64,000 nt of DNA from Guillardia theta CCMP2712. Its lineage: Eukaryota > Cryptophyceae > Pyrenomonadales > Geminigeraceae. The position numbers were made by a program, and so were the translations under genes. Shown in pieces: positions 31,455-42,500 of this stretch (the first letter of the stretch is position 1; each line of letters opens with the position of its first letter). The notes under the pieces are model-generated. The model was not told the DNA's origin. It did not search any database and worked only from the letters and a program-made list of their open reading frames with translations. The DNA is taken from assembly GCF_000315625.1 (NCBI RefSeq), contig NW_005434654.1:838862-902861 (forward strand). Reading direction: 5' to 3'.

Positions 31455-34173
31455 ATGGCAGGAGCAGCAGCAGCGACGGCGGATCGCTCGGGGGGGGAAA
31501 CAGCCAAGGCATGGTTCACCTTCTTCATCGTCTCCTTGGCAGCAAAGCTTGTAGGACCTTTCTTTCCGCGCATCGGGTTCCCTCTCATCACAGGATACAT
31601 CGTGACGGGAATGGTCGCAGGACCCTACGCATTAGAGATCGTGAAACAGGCCGATGTCAACGATCTCTCTTACATCAACATGGTTGCTCTGGCGTACATC
31701 ACTACCTCAGCAGGAGCAGAACTTCACATACCAGAGCTGAAGCCACTGATCAAGGCCTTGCTTGCACAGACGACCGCAATTGCAATTATTACCTTTGCTC
31801 TGGAAACTGTCGTCGTTGGCCTTCTTTCGAGCACATCTCTCCTCTCATGGATAAATCCCTTTCCTTCACAGTGCAGATGGGCGGTTGCTACTATCATGGC
31901 TTCTATCTGCATAGCTAGAAGTCCAGCGACAGCCATTGCGCTTGTCAAGGAAATGCGATGCAAAGGCAAAATGACTTCCACCATGTTAGGCATCACCGTG
32001 CTATCTGATCTGTTCGTCTTGATCAGTATTTCCATAACAACTTCATTCGGCATGTCTTCTTGCAAGGGTCTGCCGTTCCAAGGCGCATCTTTGGGCATTG
32101 TGATTGCGATGATCATCGTCTCGATCTTGATCGGAGTAGTGATTGGCTTTGTCTTCATGGGCCTCATGATGTTCAGCAGATTTGAAATGAATGCCTTGAT
32201 CTTTCCTCTCGGATTCCTCGTATTTCTTGGGAGCAGCGTGTTCACAACTGAGGTCTCGAAGCGGGTGCCGGAGGATAAGCAGATGCATCTTGAACCCCTC
32301 TTGATGTGCATTGTTGGAGGGTTCATTTGTGTCAACTTCAGCTCCTTTCACCATCGCTTCTGCGATGCTCTACAAGTGGCGGCCCCCTACATCTTTGTTC
32401 CCTTCTTCACTTTGGTTGGAGCAAGTCTTGACCTCAAGACCTTCGCAGCTTCTATAGGGTTTGCACTCATCGTCGCGCTCGTGCGAGCCATATGCATCTT
32501 CACCGCAACCTCTTCCACAGGCTGGCTGGTGGGGCAAGAGAAAGCAACGAACCTCACGATCTGGATGACGCTGATATCCCAAGCCGGATTCTCCCTTGGT
32601 CTTGCATCAGAGATTGCTCACAAGTTCGAAGATTGGGGCAGAAAATTTCAGGCTGTAATCATTTCTATCGTTGTCATCAATCAGATGACTGGGCCTGTGC
32701 TCTGCAAACTTGCACTGCGATGGTCGGGAGAAGCAGGACGAGCGACTGGAAACGAAGCTCACGAAGAAGCTGAAGCGGATCCTCATGCTGTACACAGAGC
32801 TGACAAGTTCAAGGCCTTGATCCTTGGCTGTACGTCTTCGTCCAAGGCTGTATCCATGAATTTGCTGCGTGAACGATGGGGTGTTGTTATGTTGACATCC
32901 AATCAATGTGAAGCTGAAGATGTCAGCAAAGTGATCAGCGAATGGGCGGTAAGATGTTCATCGTGTCATTGCAAGCTGAGCTCACAAGTGTGTTTTTTGT
33001 GCAGGAGGAGACGAGGACCGAAGAAATCAATCAAGCGCTTCAGAGTGGTCTTGATCCACCTGTGTTCCCAGCTGTGCCCATGGAAGAGTCCTTCAAGGCT
33101 CTGCCAGTCACAAAGGATAACAACACCACACCCTTCCAGCGAAGCAACTCGCTTGACAACCTCGTCAACTCGAACCTCTCTGCCGATGAAGTGATCGCGG
33201 AGAACGGCGAGGAGAGTTTCGACCAGGCAAGAGTCACCCCGCGCAAGTCGAAGGAGCTACAGATGGATCCTCTTGTCCCGCAGAGCCCGAAGATGCCTGA
33301 GGGAGACGGTTTCAATCGCGCCCAGTCCTACATCAGCCATCAACTCGAAGTCGAACTTCAGAACCTCCCGACATGCGAGGAGAAGCCGCTTGCTCTCAGC
33401 GGTCCCGACTACCTCGAGAAGTGCAAGGACTTGTTCGCTGTGATGGACAACATGGACGGACTTCGAGTCATCATCTTGGCACTCTTGGACGACCTGCAGG
33501 CCTTGGCTCTGCTGGAGTCCATCCAGGAGCATCTGTCCTCCAGATCTGAGTATCAGAACATCCGTTACATCGTCTTGATGAAGGAAATAAGGTGGGCAGA
33601 GGCCTTCACCATGTTGGACGCGGTAGCCTTGCACGAGTTTGTCAGTTCGACAAAGGTAGCGGTGGTGGCGTCGGTGACCTCGGACAACAACCCCTTCACC
33701 ATCGCCCCAGCCTGTAGCGGTGCAGGAGCTGTCAGCGACGCGTTCTTGGAGTTCTTTGATGGCCCGATGATCTCCAAGTGCTCTCCCACCAGCTTTCCGT
33801 GAGTTTCTTGTTAACGACCTTCACTTGGGTTTCGCATGACCGAACTTGTTGCAGGGCGAGCCACGACTGGACGAGCGGAGTCGATCGGATCAACCTCAAG
33901 CTCATGACCATGCTGCGAGAGAGGATGCAAGTCAGGAAGACGAGGGCATCGGGCGGTCGGATGCTCCGAGCCATCGAGGACTTCATTACCAGAAATCTTC
34001 CAACACCAGCAGCGACTCCCATGCTGAGGCCCATCAATGCCGTCAGAACGCTGACGTCGACGCCTCCAGCCACTCCAAGCCTGAGGACAAGAGCTGCTCA
34101 CATCAATTCCTTGCCTCCGCTGCAGGACCTCGAATCCACGGTCGTGACTCCGGGGGGTGAAGACAGAGTTTGA
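31455..34173 (+). CDS. CPA2-family cation/proton antiporter with C-terminal RCK-like domain
   Basis: Exons 31455-32948, 33005-33798 and 33855-34173 join in phase to 868 residues. The first has a dozen hydrophobic helices (KAWFTFFIVSLAAKLVGPFF; GFPLITGYIVTGMVAGPYAL; GITVLSDLFVLISISI, where CPA2 proteins carry the ion-coupling Asp; VAAPYIFVPFFTLVGASLDL). FKALILGCTSSSKAVSMNLL then opens a Rossmann/RCK-type segment. Exons 2 and 3 give a Ser-rich regulatory tail and a second Rossmann-like stretch (GLRVIILALLDDLQALALLE). It exchanges K+ or Na+ for protons across a membrane. An extra 3' exon from 34206 is possible if splicing starts at 34152. The GTG-initiated upstream extension was rejected. Confidence 0.85.
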
Positions 34174-34760
34174 GAGCCGGTCACCTTCACTTGGTTCTGT
34201 TGCAGTTTTGAGACAAACTTGGCCGGAGAGGACCAGAAGGTTTATGCCTTCAAGCTCATGTGTAAATTCCACATATCAAGCGTCAGCAGACTCTACAGTT
34301 TTACCGAGCCCTCCAAGGCCCTAGCCTTCATGGTTTTGGAATCAAGTTTTCCGAGTTCGAAGGATGCAGCTCAACTTGATCATCTGAGCTAAACCAGACT
34401 CCTGCCACAGATCCTTATTGATCGCATTTAAGTTAGATTTTACTTTCCTTTTGTCATGAAACGAGTGTCACCCAGGGAGGCTCTCCTGTCTGGCCGGGCC
34501 GAGCGACTCTGCCGCAGTGCGGCTCCGGGCCGCCGGGCCGGCCCGGCCCGGCCCGGCAGTTTCCTATTATCCCAGTCGTCCGCACGCCTTTTCAAATTCT
34601 GCTGCTCATGAAAGAAATGGGAAGCGATAGGACGGGGGACTGGGGGGAGGCAACACAGGAGAAAGACTGAAAATGATGAATGGTCAGGGTACAACCAATG
34701 ACAGTCTCGTATAGTAGGAACAGGATAACATTGGATTGAATTCGAGCTTGAGATTCGAGA
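34174..34760. repeat. Intergenic region with GC-rich dispersed element
   Basis: 34206-34385 may hold a further 3' exon of the antiporter. 34480-34560 is a GC-rich block (ggccgggccgag, gccgcagtgcgg, ggccggcccggcccgg) with the gccgcagtgc string shared with the block at 60.8 kb. The rest is featureless. Confidence 0.5.
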
Positions 34761-34773
34761 GTAACGAGCAGCA

Positions 34774-35690
34774 TGCAGAAAAATCTTGAGAATGTCCTGA
34801 CTTTTCACTGTGTTTTGTGGCAGGAAATTCTTCAGGAGATGGACTTCGAACTAGTGACAGCTGAAGAAGCTGCATTGTTAGATATGACAGGTTCGTCACA
34901 TCAGGGAGGAAATCTACCCCTGGCTGACTCGTTACGTAGAGAACATCTGTATGCAAAAAGCTCAAATCAAGAGCTCAGTTGCTGTCTTCCGGCATACCTC
35001 AAACAAAGTTCACCGCAACGATCCTTACGTTAAAGACGGCAACATAAAAACATGCCAGCAACCTAGCTCAGTAGAGATGCAAAGCAGAAAACTTACTGAA
35101 GGTAACATTTGTCCTACAAACGCCCCGCCTTCTAAAAAACCTAATGACAATTCCTCAGCCTCGTCCGATGTCCAATATTTGAACGTGGTAAGCATGTGGA
35201 TGTGACAATCTGCTATTTCAATGATGGCTTCTCATTTGAAATCCAGTCGTGTGTTCCTTCGTCCCATTTGAACTCGAATGCTCATGATATGAACCTTGTC
35301 GGAAAGCAACATCAACCGGCTATGGCAGGTAATTCAGTTCTTGCACAGGAGGATATTTTGTGAAGGGAAAACACAGTGTTAGACGATGCAAGAAACTTTA
35401 ACAACAGTACTTCGTCCATCCTACCTCTATCGACGGCATCAGAGAGATCGCAGTACCAGAAGACCATCAATGAGATTTTGGAGAGATCGGACGTAGAGTT
35501 CGTGGGGGGGAAACGAATCGTGAAGCGAAGTGGCTGGAGAAAACTTGCCTTTGCTTTCAATGTGAGCTTTGAGATGAGGTGTGTGTTGATTTTCTTTTAT
35601 CTTATTGCTCTTTTGAAAGCAGTTGACGTAGCTGCAGGTCTGAAGACATCGAACGTGACAGGGAAGGTGTGATAGAGGTTCAAGTGCGAG
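34774..35690 (+). CDS. Hypothetical protein, exons uncertain
   Basis: Protein-like segments lie after acceptor-like sites: 34825-34890 (EILQEMDFELVTAEEAALLD) and about 35370-35560 (LDDARNFNNSTSSILPLSTA ... KTINEILERSDVEFVGGKR, then a basic helix). The middle (34900-35200) is open but poor in structure. No family recognised, and the reading frames between segments are not joined with confidence. Confidence 0.3.
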
Positions 35691-35972
35691 TGAACGATAT
35701 GACGTCACATGGCAGGCAATGTCACATACGCCAAGTTCGTTCATCGAGCAATCTTACCCAACGGAAGATTCGCTGACGCATGGGGTGCCTGCGATGCAAG
35801 GGAGAAGCGTTTCATGAAGCCAAATCATGACGTGCCAGCAACGGCTGAGACACGCGCAAAGAACCGGGCATGTGCTGATCTTTTCGGGATCGGAGAGTCG
35901 AAGCGCTGAGACACAAGATAGAGGGAGGAGTGACTTCTTCGTTCTGCAGCTTTCAAACATGATATGGTACAT

Positions 35973-37387
35973 TCAAACAGCACTTAATTCTGCTACTACT
36001 TCCGGGAAAGTTCCTTCTAAGTTGTTGCCATGTAAATCCATGCTCTTCAATCCCTGGACATCCAACAGAGTCTCAACGCGAGATGCTGGTAGAGCAAATT
36101 CACATCTCACCGGCATCGCTGCACTCTGCTTGATCTGAAACTGGGCAAAGGACGCCGGGATGGTCCCGGTGAGGTTGTTGTAGGAGAGGAAGAGCATCTC
36201 CAGCCTAGACACACACATCAGCGGAAGAAGCTGTGATAATGTCTCTAACACCTCGGAGCATTTACAAGCTCCCCGGGAATCGACCCATTCAAACGATTGT
36301 CGGAGAGAAAAAGCTGCCGCAAATGTCAGGACAAGCTCTTCATCCAAATCACTTGTCGGACGTTCTGTAAGAGGGGAAGGCTCCCGAACGAACTTGGGAT
36401 GCCGCCAGTCAATCGATTCGAGCGAAGGTCCCTTGAGCAGCAGGTCACATGGAGGTGGAGAACTAGAGGCTCTCTGCCATGGTAGCAAACACTTACACTG
36501 AAGTGAGGTTTTGCATCTGACCAATGCACGATGGGATCACGCCATTCAGCTTGTTCAGAGCAAGGTTCCTAAGACTGAACATCATCGAACGAACCCGCGA
36601 GTCATCAAGAACATACAAGTTCTGAAGCTCGGACAAGGCACAAAGAGAAGGGGGAAGCTCTCCTTGTAGAGCATTCCTGGTCATGTACCTGAAGCCCTTT
36701 AGATAAAGAAGATTTTCCGAGCAACTTACAGTGACTTTAAACTGGTGAGGTTTCCAAGGTTCCACGGCAAACTTCCGTTGAGTCCCAGGTCTGCCAGGAG
36801 CAGTGAAGTGACCTGTTATTGATCAAAGCACATGAGATACGTTCCAGGAGCAAGAGAGAGATCAGGAAAAGTGATGGTGATGGTGATGATGATGACAACG
36901 ACGACGACGACGATTGGGAGGAGGAGGAGGAGGAGGAAGTGATGGAGGAGGAGGGCAATAAGTGGACTAGGGCGACGTGAATACGTGCGAGGGCGAAGAA
37001 GAAAACGAGGAGGCACCTTTCTATTGCTCCCTAACAACGTGCCAGAGCACGTTACCCCCTTGAAATAGTCGGAGTCGTCGCATGGATCCATGTTCAGTTC
37101 CCATCCCTGTGACGCTAACGTAAGATACACGCCAGAGTGACAGCATCGACTGACTTGCGTCCAAGCAAAGCTCTGCCGCCATTGACTCCCAATCGTCAGA
37201 TTGTATAAGGCTACCAAGACCTCCTCTGCATTGAATATAAGGGAGAACGAGTAAAAGTTCATTTCTCACTGTCTGTCGGCGCAATGGGAGCATAGCACAA
37301 CGGCAAGAAGAGCAAGAGAATAACAGCATTGAGGTACACCAAGAAGATGAGACCAGAACTGTTGGAGCGCTGCATGGCCGTCGTCAT
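35973..37387 (-). CDS. Leucine-rich-repeat protein with signal/anchor helix
   Basis: The candidate start at 37387 gives a short N-terminus and a hydrophobic helix (LIFLVYLNAVILLLFLPLCY). It is followed by a cap of plant LRRNT_2 type: EEVLVALYNLTIGSQW...W...DPCDDSDYFKGVTCSG. LRR units then come roughly one per exon, as in plant LRR genes: LLLADLGLNGSLPWNLGNL, LNGVIPSCIGQMQNLTS, LRSNRLTGGIPSSFGSLPLL, LFLSYNNLTGTIPASFAQF and MDLHGNNLEGTFPEVVAEL, ending at the stop 35973-35975. There is no kinase or C-terminal membrane helix. Likely a secreted or membrane-anchored recognition or scaffold protein. Exon edges were not all fixed. Confidence 0.65.
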
Positions 37388-38023
37388 AACCGAATCCTCA
37401 TCCGCCCGCCGCCATGCCGTACAACGCAAGGTGTACGGGTCCGCCTCGTAGTGAATCACATTCGCTCTAAAGTTTCAAATTTCATAATAATATTTGAAAA
37501 ATTGGCTTGAAGACCTTTGCTGGCCGGCGGGGGATGAGGGACCTGACTGCCACATAAACGTAAGCACGAAAGATGAAATTTCGTGAGGGCGAGGATGGAA
37601 GGGAGGGAGGGAGGGAGGGAGGGAAGGCAGGAAGAGAGGAGAGGAGAGGAAGGAGTCAGGAGACGGTGAGGGAAGAGGAGAGGGTGGTTGGGATGGTGGA
37701 TCCAAGGAGAAGAGGGAAGGAAGAGGGAATGACGACGGTGACAAGGGGATAGAGGGTTGGCACGTGAAATTGAGAGCACAGAGACGGGAAGGACCACTCG
37801 AATCGATGTAGAGACAGCGGCAGAGAGGGATGGGGAGGGAGGGGGAGGAATGGGTTGTAAACTGAGAGTTATGTGAAAGAGAGGTAAGGCCTTCAGTTCA
37901 GGACAGTTTTGAAGTAATAGGCGACGGAAAGAAAGCACAGAGAGAATAGAAACCCCATCACTGAGTTGAGAGATATTGTATGGTATCGATGTGCTGATGT
38001 TGTTTCATGCCAGTACCCCCAGG
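37388..38023. promoter_or_regulatory. Divergent intergenic region between the LRR and hydroxylase genes
   Basis: Purine-rich on the plus strand, with a GGGA tandem run at about 37598-37626. Unlike most other divergent regions here it has no clear GGGTAGGG tract. No gene supported. Confidence 0.4.
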
Positions 38024-39439
38024 ATGGTAGCAGAAGCGATGGCAGGATTGGCGTGGGGTGCGACGTTCAAGTAAGCGATTGTTCCACGACTTGGCATATT
38101 CTGAGTTTGATCAGATTCTGGGACGCGAGTACTTGGTCCATGCCAGAGGTTTTTAGCAGGAATCTGTGAATGCAACATGCCGCCTCACTCGTTTCTACCA
38201 GTATGCCTTGTGGTCTGTGGTGATCCTGTTGGGGCTGGAGCTGATGAGCTACCTGGTGAATGAGATTCCTCAGAGGTTTTTCAACCCATCCGCCATCCCC
38301 ATCAGGTCTGAAACCCTCGACCTCACTGAAGGGCTGTGATGGAGAAGCGCAGAGGGAAGCACCTGGACGTGCTATCATGGAAGGATATCAGTTTCATCAC
38401 GTGGAACAAGTTCACCACCACGTGAGTCTCGTTTCTCTTGCAGTCGCAAATGACCCTCCTTAGGTTGTTCACCTATCACGCCCTTCGTTTCTGCTGGCTT
38501 AGCCCGCGGATCGCTTGGGTGTCTGCACGATTGGCTGATCGACTTTCAGGCCACTGACAACGCTGATGCAGGGCTGGTCTGAGATGACAATTTTGAATAC
38601 AGTCATCGCTTTCTTCTCATTGTTTGGTGACTTTTATCCTTCACCTGACTTGTACATCTCAAGTGCTTGTGGGCAGTGGTTTACGATTTCTTCTACTGTA
38701 TCTGGCACAGAATATTACACGTCAGGGGGCTGTACAAGTACGAAAAGATATCATGTCAAATGAAGAACTGAGTTTATCTGCAGATTCATTCACAAGCACC
38801 ATCACCATCAGGTCTGTCTTCACGTCTTTCCTCTTCCCCCCTGATGCCTTGCCTGGGTTAGGCTGCGCCATCCCGAGGGAACGCAGGTGGATGAAAGCAA
38901 TGGCGGAAAGGCTCCTGCTGACTTGCGGCAGATGCCGTGAATGTTCATCCGATTGAATTCATCGTGGGGGAATACTGCCACCTCCTCGCCATCTTCATCA
39001 TCCCGTAAGGCTGGTGTTGAGAGAATTGAGTCTCTCACATCTCAACAGATGCCATGCTGTTGTTGCTGCTGTCTTCGTCGTCCTGGGAGGGATTCTGGCA
39101 TCTCTCAATCATACGGTATCTTCTCTTCCTATTCTTTGCGCTCCTTTCCTCTACTCTCCTCTCCTTTACTCTACTCTACTCTGCTCTACTCTACTCTACT
39201 CTACTCTACTTTCGTGTTGATCCTGCTCGTGGTAGCGTTACGATATAGCGGTACCGCTGCTGTTCGATACGAAAGCTCACGACCAGCACCATGTTATCCC
39301 GACAGTCAATTACGGACAGTGAGCTTGAGATTGCATGTAATGAGTGTGTTGAACGCAAAGCAGGTACACGATGCTGTGGGATCGAGTGTTTGGAACTTAC
39401 GTTCCTCATCCTCTGTCGTCACGTCCTAAGGCAGAATGA
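38024..39439 (+). CDS. Sterol desaturase/fatty acid hydroxylase superfamily membrane enzyme
   Basis: Thirteen short exons join in phase: 38024-38070, 38115-38148, 38202-38305, 38332-38421, 38464-38518, 38572-38626, 38677-38737, 38784-38811, 38862-38886, 38932-39004, 39049-39115, 39236-39318 and 39364-39439, giving 265 residues. All di-iron His boxes are present: WHRILH, HKHHHH and HDQHH, with family spacing and the flanks GNADAVNVHPIEF, LNHTRYD and NYGQYTMLWDRVFGTYVPHP. Hydrophobic segments (SVVILLGLELMSYLV, AVVAAVFVVLGGILA) place it in the ER membrane. It hydroxylates or desaturates a sterol or sphingoid/fatty acyl substrate; which one cannot be told from sequence alone. An upstream exon is possible because an acceptor-like cccccag precedes the ATG. 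The stop lies 77 bp from the convergent kelch gene. Confidence 0.85.
39140..39212. repeat. ctact simple repeat in intron
   Basis: Tandem ctact/ctctact units inside intron 11 of the hydroxylase gene (39116-39235), next to its branch/acceptor region. Confidence 0.7.
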
Positions 39440-39516
39440 GATTGGTTCACACCTTTGCCCAGCTGCTTTCTCTATGTTCAACTGTATTAAGTGTAAAGTG
39501 AAAGAAGACACAAACG

Positions 39517-42500
39517 TTAGTGGTCATGGTCTGCCAAGGACTTCATCAGCCGTGCTGTCATCTTCTTAGTCTTGCTGTACGCGTCCTGCACTGACAGTTA
39601 CCTCTCCTGCTTCCTCCCTCCCTCCCTCCGCTCACCATCGCCCCGAGAAGCCGCACGTCTCCTTCCTCCACAAGTTTCCTGCACTTTGCTACCTCATCTT
39701 CGCCAAGGACGTCCTGTTGAGGCGCGTCAACTTTGACAAACACGTCGCTGACTTACCTTGAAGTCTTGGAAAGTATCCGCATCCTCCGCTCCCTTGTGCT
39801 TGACAGGCGTCAGATCCTGCTCTGCCTGCAAGACATCCGCAGGCTGCACGAGCTCGCGAGCTCCGTGTCTTCTGTTAAGGGCAAATCGCCCGATCATGCA
39901 GAGAAGCTGTATCCCTACGGCAGCGACGGCGCACAGGATGGGAGCGAAGGTAAGCCAGTACTGGAGCGTCGTGTTGTCTGCGACACGGTGAGCTGCGGCA
40001 AGCGACCTGGGAGCTTCTCACCTGGAGGTGTGAAGCTTGCTTTGATGTTAACTTTCGTGTTCCCAGACCCGACCAGCCTCCTGGAGTTCTGCACGGACAG
40101 AGTCTGCGGGCTCAAGGATCGTCTGGCGGAGGCTCCGGCAGCCTGCAGCTGTTTGTTGGTCAGCGGCAAGAGTTCTGAGAGGCTCAAAACCTGCTCGTAG
40201 CACGCGTTCGCTCGAGCTTGTCCAGGATCCATTTGCAGCGATCCGAGCCCCGAGGTGTCGAAGAAGCACTGGACGTAGGTAGAGTTGTGCTTGACCTGAG
40301 CAGCCGTCACCATCGAGCTGGAGGCAAGGAAGACGCACCTCAGGAACGAAGGAGCCCTCGTTGAAGGGGAAGTAGACGATCTGATATAAGCCGTAGTACG
40401 GGAGACCGGTAGCCGGGTTAGTGGAGGAACCAGATGGTCCGACGGCGTAGCTGATGGTGATACCAACGTTTGTGTCCTGATTCCCTCCCAAGCACGGCAA
40501 GGTTGCGTCGTTGCCGACAGTCTGGCACAGCTCGAAGACGATGTCTTCCGAGCCGCTGGGATAGGCTGTGGGGTCTACTCGTAGGAAGTTGCCGTACTTG
40601 TCTCTGGTTTGCACGTACAAGGTTGAAGTCGCACCGGCAACGACGTTGAGGAGATCTCCGTACACGTAGGTCAGCGCGATCTCAGCTGGAGCGCTGGCGA
40701 TCTCGAGCATGAAAGGAGATCCAGCTCCGCTCACCCCGGCGAAGGAGATGGAGACCATGTAGCTTCCTGATTGCGTCAAGCGGTAGGTCGTGCCGTAGCT
40801 GCCGTCAGCGTTGTCGACGACGTTTCCTGTGTTGGGGGAGGCCGAGGGGTTGAGAGGAGCTTGAGAGACTACATTCCACAGCGTCAGCAGCACGGAGACG
40901 GAGTCTCCACCGGGCCTTCGGTTGAGAAACTCGTCTCGAGCAGTGATGATGAAGCTTGACGACGTTCCTGCCGTCGAGATGGTGAGGAAGGTTCCCCGCG
41001 CCACAGAAGAGGACGGGGAGGTGACTGCCGGGGACACCACGAGGGTGTATGGGTTTGGATTCGTCTGGCTTGCGCTCGCATCGCCAGCAATGAGGTCCTG
41101 GTACTCCTGCCCCCCATTGCCGACGTAGATGGAGATGGTGTAGGTTCCGGCCTTGACGGGCGAGTATGCGGACTGATAGCTTCCCGAGCCAAGGGAGATG
41201 GTGGACGGGGACATGCTGGGGAGGTTGGTCCCTGTGACGTCGATCCTGAATCTAGCTCCATCTGCGCTTCTACCGAAGACGTCCTGCAACAAGACCATCG
41301 CAGGTCACTAGCACGCGCTGACCTCCGGCAGGTCTCACCCGACACGACAGCGAGAAGAAGGATTTCGATCCTGCAACCGCAGCCGTGAGGCCATCGCCAC
41401 TGGCGCGGCAGCTCTTGTAGAAAGGCGTCTTGGTCTGGAACACGAAGAGGTCGCTGCTGTCCTTGGGCACGTCATCGACCACTTGTGTCCCTCCCTGCCC
41501 ACCACAGGCGTCAGCACACTTGCAGCTTGAGAGTCACTCGGCTCACGAAGATGTAGATGTAGAGGTTGATGCTGTCGAGCTTGATGCTAGACGCGATGCT
41601 GCCTGAAGGCTTGCTGCCCGGAACATCCACCTGAGAACCTTTCAGCATGCCGAGCGACAGGAGCAGGTCAGCGTACCAGCACCCATGTCAGGCTCGTCGT
41701 GCACTTGCCTTGTTGGACGCAGGTAGAGTCGAGGTTGGTAAGGTTGAGATACCTGGGCGAGCTTGGAGGTCAGAGAACCCTCGAGGTGCGGAGTCGCTGC
41801 GATCAGGTACCATAAGTCGTTGAACGCCGTCGCGTAGGTGGGGAAGTTTCCGTTCATCAGGTCGTACATGCCTGAGCCGACGCATCCTTTGGCGTTGCCG
41901 CATCCGAACCCTCCATACACCAGCAGAACCCCGTTGCTGCTCGCTGAGTTGGACATGGTGGTAACGGCAGCATCCCTCCTCGCCTGGGGGCAGGCGCCTC
42001 CAGTGTGGCATGAGGTGTAGAGCTTGGCAAAGGTCGCCTGCTTGGAAGAGAAGAAAGTCGTGTGGACGTCGGAGCTGAGGTCCCATGTCGCGGTTCTGTT
42101 GGCGAGGTCGGTGGACTCTCCGCCGAACATCATCAGGAGGAGGAACTGGGCAACATGGTCTGAGCCAGGGCCGCGAGAGCTCAAGGGGACTCACCTTTCC
42201 CTGCAGGTTCACAGACACGGTCGAGTGTCCATGCAGCGGCCCTGGCAGTGAGCAGCTGGAGGTGCCCGCAGTACAGCCAGTGGGGTTGGAGGAGCCATAG
42301 CAGTAGGTGACTGACGAGGGCGGGGAGGTGAAGTTCTGACAGATGCCTCTCATGCACGCGCCTGCACACAGATGAACCAGTCAAGTCAAGGACAAGAGGG
42401 CGCGAGCGAGGGCGCTTACCTGACTTGCAGGAGCTCAGCTGGGAAAACTGTGCTGCTCCTCCAATCATGTAGTACTGCCCCAGATAGCTTGTCTTGGACC

